Assembly: GCA_028099475.1 (NCBI GenBank)
Contig: JAOHHF010000001.1
Coordinates: 35,926-99,925 of the forward strand
Length of the DNA: 64,000 nt
Origin: Candidatus Pelagibacter sp.
Lineage (GTDB): Bacteria; Pseudomonadota; Alphaproteobacteria; Pelagibacterales; Pelagibacteraceae
Direction of reading: 5' to 3'
Shown here in pieces: positions 45,170 to 53,863 of this stretch (the first letter of the stretch is position 1; each line of letters begins with the position of its first letter). A model generated the notes under the pieces. The model searched no databases and was not told the origin of the DNA. It was given only the letters and a program-made list of their open reading frames with translations. A program made the position numbers and the translations under genes.

Positions 45170-46312
45170 CAATTTTTTTGTTTCTACCTTTATCAGCTCC
45201 ACAGCAGGTTGGTCATAAGGGTTTAAATTCATTGATTGCCCAATTAAAATTGTTTCTAAAATGAAAAAACAAAACAACTCACCTAAAGTTTTTTCGTCTC
45301 TATTCTTAATTTCAAAACTCCGAAATGGTATGTTTTTATTTTTAAAAACATTTTCAGTTGCTTTTTTTTGTGCAAGTGTGACTTGAGATAAATTTTTATT
45401 TTTTAAATAATATTGAGATGACAATATTGTGTTATTTTTAATTTTTTCTGAATTTTTTTCATTTACATAAAAAAAAGTAAAAAAATTATTTTTAAAACCA
45501 TCTAAGTATAATTGCATTGTACTATGATTATCTTTGGGCATATTTGAGACAATTGGCAATAAACCTTTTTTTTTCTTACCCAGACTTTCAGCAATTAATT
45601 GCTGATACCAATTAAATAAATTTTCAGATCTCTCATCATAATTAATTATTATTGAATTAAATTTTTTCTTTTTTATAAAATACAATGTTGAGCTTACATT
45701 CGAAATTAATGAATTTATAAATTGTTTATTTTTAATTAAATTATTTAATTGTCTAAAATTACTTGCCTTTAAACCCATTAATTCTGCTGGTAACATTCCT
45801 ACTTCTGATAAAACAGAATATCTTCCTCCAATGTAATTGTTGTGATGAATAATATCTGACTTCAATTTTTTTGCTAAATTAAGTAAGTAGCTATTTTTAC
45901 TTTCTGTAATAAAAATATTTCTATCTTTTTTTTTTATAAAAATATTTGCATTCACTATTGTTTCAATGGTATTGCCAGACTTAGAAACAATTAGGTTTGT
46001 ATATTTTTTTTTATCTTTAATTAAATTAACTTGAAGATTATCTGAGAATACAAATTTTTTTTTTATTTTATGTTTTAAAAAATCATAAATTGTTTGTGTA
46101 CCTATTGAGGATCCCCCCATCCCAATCACTCGATAATCTGTATTTTTTTTATATTTAAGTAAGATCTTTTTTGTAAAATTATCCTTATAATTTTGACTTA
46201 AAGAATTTAAAATTTCATTTTTTGATTTTAATAAAGATATAAGTTTTTTTTTGATTAATAATGAATTTTTCTTAATCTTAAAATTAGTAAACTTAACATT
46301 TTTAGTTAACAT
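45152..46312 (-). CDS. pgi: Glucose-6-phosphate isomerase, short form
   Basis: Pgi interconverts glucose-6-phosphate and fructose-6-phosphate. From the ATG at 46312 it has 386 residues, well below the roughly 550 of the E. coli enzyme, but the active-site pieces are all there: VIGMGGSSIGTQTIYDF near residue 65, VSKSGNTIETI near 110, the AESLGKKKKGLLP Glu near 240, NHSTMQLYLDGF (catalytic His) near 265 and NPYDQPAVELIKVETKK (Lys) at the C-terminus. A TTG directly before the ATG is an alternative start. In a SAR11-like genome it may serve mainly gluconeogenesis. Confidence 0.92.
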   Translation of the reverse strand: MLTKNVKFTNFKIKKNSLLIKKKLISLLKSKNEILNSLSQNYKDNFTKKILLKYKKNTDYRVIGMGGSSIGTQTIYDFLKHKIKKKFVFSDNLQVNLIKDKKKYTNLIVSKSGNTIETIVNANIFIKKKDRNIFITESKNSYLLNLAKKLKSDIIHHNNYIGGRYSVLSEVGMLPAELMGLKASNFRQLNNLIKNKQFINSLISNVSSTLYFIKKKKFNSIIINYDERSENLFNWYQQLIAESLGKKKKGLLPIVSNMPKDNHSTMQLYLDGFKNNFFTFFYVNEKNSEKIKNNTILSSQYYLKNKNLSQVTLAQKKATENVFKNKNIPFRSFEIKNRDEKTLGELFCFFILETILIGQSMNLNPYDQPAVELIKVETKKLLIKNS

Positions 46313-46623
46313 CAATTATTTTTAATTTTTTCTAAAATTGATTCCTCAAAAGATGAACTTTTTGTATCAAAATTTTCTTCAATCTCACCGTTCTTTGATT
46401 TTGAAATTAAAGATTTAATTTCATTTGACTCTTTATTTATATTTTTTTCATTAGGGATTGGTAGCTCATTATAGTCTGGCGGCATTACTAGAGGTGATTT
46501 TTTTTCAACTAAAAATTCATCACTATTATTTTTTTTTTGATTAGTAAATCCTTCTTTTAAACTTGAACATGATGAAAATAATATCGCAATGGCTATTAAA
46601 ATATAAAATTTAAATTGTTTCAT
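46312..46623 (-). CDS. DUF3035-like lipoprotein
   Basis: The 103-residue product from the ATG at 46623 has a lipoprotein signal (MKQFKFYILIAIAILFSSCSS with the lipobox Cys at about residue 19) and a short, charged, probably disordered periplasmic part containing SDEFLVEKKSPLVMPPDYNELPIPN. That PLVMPPDY pattern is the hallmark of DUF3035, a family of alphaproteobacterial lipoproteins. It overlaps lspA by 14 bp, so the peptidase that matures lipoproteins and one of its presumed clients are coupled. Function beyond lipidation is unknown. Confidence 0.78.
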   Translation of the reverse strand: MKQFKFYILIAIAILFSSCSSLKEGFTNQKKNNSDEFLVEKKSPLVMPPDYNELPIPNEKNINKESNEIKSLISKSKNGEIEENFDTKSSSFEESILEKIKNN

Positions 46624-47110
46624 TGTTTTTATTATTATCAATTAATTCAATCAAAATCATAAAAAATACACCTAAACTAATAAAGATATCTGCCACATTA
46701 AATATAAACCAATGGAAATCTCCTACATGAAAATCAATGAAATCAGGTACAGCTTTGTATGTAATTCGATCATATAAATTTCCAATAGCTCCAGCAAATA
46801 TCATTAATAAAGGATATTTTTTAATATTATTATTTCTAATAATCATAAAAAAAATAATCAAAACTATTGTTGCAATTAATAAGCTTAATAAATTATATAA
46901 ATTATCTTGGTTAAACGATAACAATCCAAATGCTATACCTTCATTCCAAACCAAACTGATATTTAGATATTTAGATTGGTATAATTGTGACGAATAATTA
47001 ACTTTATCCAAATTCATTACATAAATTTTTGAAAATCTATCTAAAATAAAAATTAAAATTACAATAATTGTGTTGATATAAAGATTTTTGGTTAGATAAC
47101 TAGTGATCAT
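46610..47110 (-). CDS. lspA: Lipoprotein signal peptidase
   Basis: LspA cleaves signal peptides of lipidated prolipoproteins in the inner membrane. From the ATG at 47110 it has 166 residues and four hydrophobic helices. The catalytic Asp residues are in GAIGNLYDRITYKAVPDFIDF and FNVADIFISLG. The start shares ATGA with the ileS stop, which is better than the longer reading 33 bp upstream. The order ribF-ileS-lspA is conserved across proteobacteria. A likely substrate is the lipoprotein encoded right after it. Confidence 0.93.
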   Translation of the reverse strand: MITSYLTKNLYINTIIVILIFILDRFSKIYVMNLDKVNYSSQLYQSKYLNISLVWNEGIAFGLLSFNQDNLYNLLSLLIATIVLIIFFMIIRNNNIKKYPLLMIFAGAIGNLYDRITYKAVPDFIDFHVGDFHWFIFNVADIFISLGVFFMILIELIDNNKNNETI

Positions 47111-49839
47111 CAAGAATGTTTTGGGCATGTTTTTCTTGAACATGCATCTTTAGTAATTTTCCAACACACTTGACACTTTGAGCCTTCAGCTTTTGTTGTT
47201 TGAACTTTTGTTTCAGAATTTTCTAGATAAGATACCTCTGCATTTGAAGTTATACATAATTCTGAAAAATCTACATCTTGAGAAATATCAATTAGCTTCT
47301 TATCTAAATTAATTTTTAAGCTTGCCTCTAAACTTGATCCAATTTCTTTGCTTGCTCTTTTTTCCTCAATACTAATGTTGCAGATATTTCTAATCTTAAT
47401 AAGTTCTATCCATTTTTGATTTAAATTTTCATTTTTAAAACTTTTAGGAAAATCTAAAAATTTTGTTAAATGAATACTTTTATCGTTAGGCATTATTAAC
47501 CTATGTATCTCTTCTGTTGTGAAAGATAGAATTGGCGCAAACCATTTTAATAATGAGTTGAGAATAATATTTAGCAAAATAATCGTAGATTTTCTTTTTT
47601 TAGAGTCTTTAGCGTCACAATATAAAGAGTCTTTTCGTATATCAAAATAAAATGCTGATAAATCTACTGTACAAAAATTAAGTAGTTCTTTGTATAAATT
47701 GTGAAAATCATAATTATTAAAATAATTTTTAAAATTTTTATTTAAACAATATATTTTATGAAGCATAAATTGTTCTAATTCAGGTAGTTCTATTAAATTT
47801 ATTTTTTCTAAATTAGCTTCCTTAAAATTATCATTAAGATTTCCAAGTAAATACCTAAAAGTATTTCTAATTTTTCTATAAGAGTCAGCGTGTTGATCTA
47901 AAATTGAGTGATCAATTCTTAAATCCTCTGCATAATTAGATGAAGCTACCCAAATTCTTAAAATATCAGCACCATATTTTTTTAAAATATCTTCAGGTGC
48001 AATAACATTCCCAAGTGATTTAGACATTTTTAATCCTTTTCCATCAACAACAAAACCATGTGATAAAATTGACTCAAATGGAGCTTTTCCTCTTGTTCCA
48101 CAAGACTCTAATAACGATGAATGGAACCATCCTCTGTGTTGATCTGAGCCTTCAAGATACATAGATGCTGGCCATTTTAAATCTTCTCTTTTCTCTAAAA
48201 CAAACGAATGTGTAGATCCACTATCAAACCACACTTCAACAATATCGCTTAACTTTTCAAAATCTTCTGATTTATATTTTTCACCTAAAAATCTTTGTGG
48301 GTTGTCTGAAAACCAACAATCTGAACCTTCTTTTTCATATATATTAGCTATATTTTCGTTAACTTCATCATCAACTAATATCTCTTTAGTTTTTTTATTA
48401 ACAAAAATTGGAAGAGGAACTCCCCAAACTCTTTGTCTTGAAACACACCAATCAGGTCTAGTTTCAATCATAGATCTTAATCTTTCTTTTCCTTTGCTAG
48501 GATAAAAAGTAGTTTCATCTAAAGCTTTTAAAGCTGTCTCTCTCAATTTATGACTTTCCATTGATATAAACCATTGTGGTGTTGCTCTATGAACTAAAGG
48601 CGCCTTAGATCTCCATGAGTGTGGATAAGAATGTGTCAATTCACCATTAAATAATAATTTTTTTTGTTCTTTAAGTTTTTCAATAACAATTGGATTAGCC
48701 TTAAAAATATGATTGCCTTCAAATAAATGAACATTTTTAGTATATTTTCCATCACCATCAACAGTCTCAATAGCTTTAATACCGTGATTTAAACATAAAT
48801 TAAAATCATCAGGACCATGACTTGGTGCACAATGCACAATACCTGTCCCCTGTTCTGTTGTTACAAATCTTGCTTCCAACATTGGAATATCAAACTCATA
48901 TCCTAAATCAAAAAAAGGATGATTACAGATTGTATCTTTTAAATCCTTGCCTTTAAATTTTTTAATCTCTTTGTAATCCTTAATTGAACATTCTTTTATA
49001 ACCGACTCTATTAAAGCTCCTGCAACAACTATTTTTCGATTTTTAAAATCACCATCATCATTTAATTGTATCAACACATAATCAAGAGCTTCGTTATAGG
49101 CTAATGCTTTGTTTGCAGGTATTGTCCATGGGGTTGTTGTCCAAATGACAATCTCACTTCCTTCAAGCTCTTTTATATTAGATGATTTTACTGAAAAAGA
49201 TGTGTAGATCGTGTCAGATTTATGATCTTGATATTCAACTTCTGCATCAGCAAGTGCAGTTTTTTCAACTGTAGACCATAAAACAGGTTTAAACCCTCGG
49301 TACAAACTACCCTCTTTTAAAAATTTTCCTAATTCTCTTACAATTTGAGCCTCTGCATCATAGCTCATAGTAGAATAATAGTTTTCCCAGTCACCTATAA
49401 CACCTAGTCTCTTAAATTGTCCTTTGTGAACCTCAATCCACTTTTCAGCAAATGATCTGCATTCTTTTCTAAACTCTACAATTGGCACTTCATTTTTATT
49501 TTTTTTATTTTTTTTATATTGCTCTTCTATTTTCCACTCAATTGGCAAACCATGGCAATCCCATCCCGGAACATAAATTGAGTCTTTCCCATCCATTTGA
49601 TGGAATTTAACAATAATGTCTTTTAATATTTTATTTAGAGCAGTACCCATATGAATATTGCCATTTGCATAAGGAGGGCCGTCATGTAGCACAAACTTTT
49701 CCTTGCCTTTACTAGACTGTCTAAGTTCTTGATATAAATTAATCTTTTTCCAATATTCTAGGATTTCTGGTTCCCTTACTGGTAAATTAGCCTTCATAGA
49801 AAATGCTGTCTTTGGAAGATTAATTTGTGAATTACTCAT
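47110..49839 (-). CDS. ileS: Isoleucyl-tRNA synthetase
   Basis: IleRS charges tRNA-Ile. The 909-residue class I synthetase has the HIGH-type motif PPYANGNIHMGTALNKIL near residue 55, editing-domain segments (WTTTPWTIPANKALAY and HCAPSHGPDDF), the KMSKS loop GLKMSKSLGNVIAPED near 605, and a C-terminal zinc finger CQVCWKITKDACSRKTC. The N-terminus starts right at the ribF stop (1-bp overlap). Length is normal for bacterial IleRS of the zinc-finger type. Confidence 0.97.
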   Translation of the reverse strand: MSNSQINLPKTAFSMKANLPVREPEILEYWKKINLYQELRQSSKGKEKFVLHDGPPYANGNIHMGTALNKILKDIIVKFHQMDGKDSIYVPGWDCHGLPIEWKIEEQYKKNKKNKNEVPIVEFRKECRSFAEKWIEVHKGQFKRLGVIGDWENYYSTMSYDAEAQIVRELGKFLKEGSLYRGFKPVLWSTVEKTALADAEVEYQDHKSDTIYTSFSVKSSNIKELEGSEIVIWTTTPWTIPANKALAYNEALDYVLIQLNDDGDFKNRKIVVAGALIESVIKECSIKDYKEIKKFKGKDLKDTICNHPFFDLGYEFDIPMLEARFVTTEQGTGIVHCAPSHGPDDFNLCLNHGIKAIETVDGDGKYTKNVHLFEGNHIFKANPIVIEKLKEQKKLLFNGELTHSYPHSWRSKAPLVHRATPQWFISMESHKLRETALKALDETTFYPSKGKERLRSMIETRPDWCVSRQRVWGVPLPIFVNKKTKEILVDDEVNENIANIYEKEGSDCWFSDNPQRFLGEKYKSEDFEKLSDIVEVWFDSGSTHSFVLEKREDLKWPASMYLEGSDQHRGWFHSSLLESCGTRGKAPFESILSHGFVVDGKGLKMSKSLGNVIAPEDILKKYGADILRIWVASSNYAEDLRIDHSILDQHADSYRKIRNTFRYLLGNLNDNFKEANLEKINLIELPELEQFMLHKIYCLNKNFKNYFNNYDFHNLYKELLNFCTVDLSAFYFDIRKDSLYCDAKDSKKRKSTIILLNIILNSLLKWFAPILSFTTEEIHRLIMPNDKSIHLTKFLDFPKSFKNENLNQKWIELIKIRNICNISIEEKRASKEIGSSLEASLKINLDKKLIDISQDVDFSELCITSNAEVSYLENSETKVQTTKAEGSKCQVCWKITKDACSRKTCPKHS

Positions 49840-50759
49840 TATGCGTTCTTTGCTGTTTTTAAATCTAATTTAATTTGAGATTTTAACTTATTAATATTTT
49901 TAAATTTTTTTTCTTTCCTTATAAATTTTAAAAACTCAACTGATAAGTGCTTATTATAAAGATTTCCAGAAAAATTAAACAAATGAACCTCTAGTAAGAT
50001 TTTTTTTTGATTAAATGTTGGTCTATAACCAAGATTTGCTATTCCTTTAAGAGTTTTAAAATTATTTTTCCTTAAAACTCTTACGGCATACACACCTGGC
50101 TTAGCTAGGACATAATCTTTAATATCTATGTTACATGTTGGAAAACCAATTTTTTTTCCTACTTGCCTACCTTTTTTAACAACACCTTCAATAGACCATT
50201 TTTTATTTAACAATTTATTAGCTCTTTTTAAAAAACCTTTTTCTAAATAATTTCTAATTAAAGAGGATGAAACTATTTTTTTATTAACCAAAAGAGGTTT
50301 TGGTTTAATAACTTGATAATTATATTTGTTTTCATTTTGAATTAAAAACTTTACATCTCCCTCTCTTTTGTTTCCAAATCTAAAATTATTACTAACAAAT
50401 ACAAATTTTGCTTTTAATTTATTTGATAAAATATTTTTTATAAAATTAATTGATTTTGTTTTTGAAAAGGTTTTATCAAATTTTTTAGTAACGATAAAAT
50501 CAACACTAAGATTATTTAATAAATTTATTTTTTGATTAATGCTAGATAATCTAAAATTTTTTAGAGTTTTATTAAAAAACATTTTTGGCATTGGATCAAA
50601 ATTAATCACACCAATTTTTAAATTATATTTTTTTTTATATGATTTAGCTAATTTAATTAATTTTTGATGACCCAAATGTACTCCATCAAAGTTTCCAATT
50701 AAAATTATTGATCCTTTGTGATTTTTACTAATATCAAAATTTTTATATAATCTTACCAT
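49839..50759 (-). CDS. ribF: Bifunctional riboflavin kinase / FAD synthetase
   Basis: RibF makes FMN and FAD. The 306-residue protein has an N-terminal nucleotidyltransferase with IILIGNFDGVHLGHQKLIKLA near residue 20 and FRFGNKREGDVKFL, then the riboflavin kinase domain with VVKKGRQVGKKIGFPTCNI near 195 and YAVRVL. The gene overlaps the upstream HAD gene by 7 bp and the downstream ileS by one base, all on the minus strand. FAD from this enzyme serves the several flavoproteins encoded in the window. Confidence 0.95.
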   Translation of the reverse strand: MVRLYKNFDISKNHKGSIILIGNFDGVHLGHQKLIKLAKSYKKKYNLKIGVINFDPMPKMFFNKTLKNFRLSSINQKINLLNNLSVDFIVTKKFDKTFSKTKSINFIKNILSNKLKAKFVFVSNNFRFGNKREGDVKFLIQNENKYNYQVIKPKPLLVNKKIVSSSLIRNYLEKGFLKRANKLLNKKWSIEGVVKKGRQVGKKIGFPTCNIDIKDYVLAKPGVYAVRVLRKNNFKTLKGIANLGYRPTFNQKKILLEVHLFNFSGNLYNKHLSVEFLKFIRKEKKFKNINKLKSQIKLDLKTAKNA

Positions 50760-51571
50760 TTTAAATCTGACTGTATAAAGTTTACAATAGACTCATATTG
50801 TTTTGATACTTTCTCTATCCCATTATCTATTATTTCATTTTTGTGAACTCCATTAGAAATTAATAAAGAGTCATAATTTAAAAGATTTGCACCTTTGATA
50901 TCAGTATTAAGATTATCTCCAATTGATAAAATTTTTTTGTTTTTATTATCTATCGATTGATTGTAAACTTCTGGATAGGGTTTGCCGAAGTAAATGGCTT
51001 CTCCTCCCATTTTTTCAAAAATCATTGCAACAGATCCCGCACACAGTTCTCTTTTATTTCCTTTATCAACTATTAAATCTGGATTTGTACAAATCATCTT
51101 TTTATTAATATGATTTTCTAATATATCTTTATAATAATTTAAATCCTGATCATAATTATCGAACAAACCAGTGCACAAAAGGTATTCGCTCTCATTAATA
51201 TCTTTAGATTTATTATTTCTAAAATCATTAAATAAATCAAAATCTCTAGGTGGACCTACATGATAAAACTTTTTTGAAGAATAGTTTTTTTTTAAATAAT
51301 TTAACGCGGCTTCACCTGAGGTAAAAACTTTATCTCTAAACTCTTTTTCCATCCCCATTTTCTTTAAAAATTCTTTAACAGGCTGAATAGGTCTTGGTGC
51401 ATTTGTTAATAAAATAAAATTTTTATTTATCTCTAATAATTTTTTAAGAGTAAAAATTGCATCCTCGTGGAGCTTGATGCCATTATGCATCACTCCCCAT
51501 AGATCAATATAAAAAAGATCATAATTTTCAGCAATAGACTTTAAGCCTTCAGAATCTAAATTTTTAGTCAT
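50753..51571 (-). CDS. HAD-superfamily phosphatase, subfamily IIA (NagD/TIGR01459-like)
   Basis: The 272-residue protein has DLFYIDLWGVMHNGIKLHEDA near residue 20 (nucleophile motif with L-W-G-V variation), ILLTNAPRPIQPV (motif II), a large C2-type cap domain and KPYPEVYNQ with SIGDNLNTDIKGANLLNYDSL (motif IV). This matches the TIGR01459 alphaproteobacterial group, for which no substrate is established as far as I know. It lies upstream of ribF with a 7-bp overlap, so a role near flavin phosphates is conceivable but not shown. It diverges from groES with a 122-bp gap. Confidence 0.85.
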   Translation of the reverse strand: MTKNLDSEGLKSIAENYDLFYIDLWGVMHNGIKLHEDAIFTLKKLLEINKNFILLTNAPRPIQPVKEFLKKMGMEKEFRDKVFTSGEAALNYLKKNYSSKKFYHVGPPRDFDLFNDFRNNKSKDINESEYLLCTGLFDNYDQDLNYYKDILENHINKKMICTNPDLIVDKGNKRELCAGSVAMIFEKMGGEAIYFGKPYPEVYNQSIDNKNKKILSIGDNLNTDIKGANLLNYDSLLISNGVHKNEIIDNGIEKVSKQYESIVNFIQSDLKW

Positions 51572-51590
51572 TATTCAAGGTATAAACCAT

Positions 51591-51615
51591 AAAATCCTGA
51601 ATTTCCTAGGATTTT
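51591..51615. repeat. Perfect inverted repeat between the HAD gene and groES
   Basis: AAAATCCT (51591-51598) and AGGATTTT (51608-51615) form a perfect 8-bp inverted repeat with a 9-nt spacer, 20 bp before the HAD gene start and upstream of the groES promoter. It is not the classical CIRCE sequence. It could be an operator for one of the two divergent genes or a chance hairpin. Confidence 0.4.
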
Positions 51616-51638
51616 TCATAACTTATTTTTCGTATTAT

Positions 51639-51666
51639 CTTGAAAAACTTAGGTCAGTATCTATAT
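51639..51666 (+). promoter_or_regulatory. Heat-shock (RpoH-type) promoter of groESL
   Basis: CTTGAA (51639-51644) and CTATAT (51661-51666), separated by 16 bp, fit the alphaproteobacterial RpoH consensus of a CTTGAA -35 and a C-T-A-T-A-T type -10. The groES ATG is 28 nt downstream of the -10, with an AAGGAG ribosome site at 51683-51688. Match is by eye; no mapped start is known to me. Confidence 0.55.
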
Positions 51667-51693
51667 GAAGCTCATATTTAATAAGGAGAATTT

Positions 51694-51984
51694 ATGAAGT
51701 TTAAACCGTTACATGACAGAGTATTAATCGAAGTTTTAGATAGCAGTGAAAAAACTGCTGGTGGAATAATCATCCCAGATACAGCTCAAGAAAAACCACA
51801 AGAAGGTAAAGTAGTTGCTATCGGTGGTGGAGCTAAAACTGAAGGTGGAAAATTAATTCCAATGGATGTTAAAGTTGGCGACAAGGTTTTATTTGGCAAG
51901 TGGTCAGGAACTGAAGTCAAAATTGATGGAAAAGAATACAGCATAATGAAAGAGTCAGACATTATGGGTATTTCAGGTAAATAA
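51694..51984 (+). CDS. groES: Chaperonin GroES
   Basis: GroES is the lid of the GroEL folding chamber. The 96-residue protein shows [26 protein letters not shown] with the mobile loop near residues 17-32, [28 protein letters not shown] and the final [12 protein letters not shown]. It is preceded by a good AAGGAG site and an apparent heat-shock promoter, and followed after 23 bp by groEL with its own AAGGAG. Confidence 0.98.
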   Translation: MKFKPLHDRVLIEVLDSSEKTAGGIIIPDTAQEKPQEGKVVAIGGGAKTEGGKLIPMDVKVGDKVLFGKWSGTEVKIDGKEYSIMKESDIMGISGK

Positions 51985-51989
51985 TTTAA

Positions 51990-53669
<1,680 letters not shown>

Positions 53670-53695
53670 TCCCACTCTTTTCTGAAAAGAAATTT

Positions 53696-53727
53696 AAAGG
53701 CCATCTTTTTAGATGGCCTTTTTTTTT
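53696..53727 (+). terminator. Rho-independent terminator after groESL
   Basis: AAAGGCCATCT (53696-53706) and AGATGGCCTTT (53711-53721) make a perfect 11-bp stem with a TTTT loop, followed by a continuous T run to 53727. The GGCCATC core is unusually GC-rich for this DNA. It is the clearest intrinsic terminator in the window. Confidence 0.93.
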
Positions 53728-53734
53728 GATTGAA

Positions 53735-53743
53735 TGCTATAAT
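53735..53743 (+). promoter_or_regulatory. Extended -10 promoter before the 37-aa peptide gene
   Basis: TGCTATAAT is a perfect TGnTATAAT extended -10, lying just after the groESL terminator. The next ATG starts at 53750, 6 nt after the box, so a normal start point would fall at or next to the ATG and the message would be leaderless. No good -35 is visible, as expected for an extended -10. Confidence 0.6.
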
Positions 53744-53749
53744 TATAAA

Positions 53750-53863
53750 ATGTCAAAAAGATATAGTGGAAAATCATTCAAGGACTCTAGCGTAAGTAAA
53801 AAACCGAAATTAAGTCTAAAAGAAAAGAGAAAACTAAAAAAAGAAAAGACTAAAAAATCTTAA
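53750..53863 (+). CDS. Small basic peptide (37 aa), unknown function
   Basis: The frame from 53750 encodes 37 residues, MSKRYSGKSFKDSS, then a Lys-rich tail including KKPKLSLKEKRKLKK and EKTKKS. Over a third of its residues are Lys or Arg, suggesting nucleic acid or ribosome binding, but nothing recognisable. Support for a real gene: its own extended -10 promoter after the groESL terminator, an ATG where a transcript would start, and a stop interlocked with the stop of the convergent RNA helicase gene (shared TTAA). A chance open frame in AT-rich DNA remains possible. Confidence 0.5.
   Translation: MSKRYSGKSFKDSSVSKKPKLSLKEKRKLKKEKTKKS

Noticed and set aside
50081..50130. Long T or A runs taken as terminators at several places
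   Set aside because: Homopolymer runs are frequent in this AT-rich DNA and mostly lie in genes; only the one after groEL has a GC-rich perfect stem.
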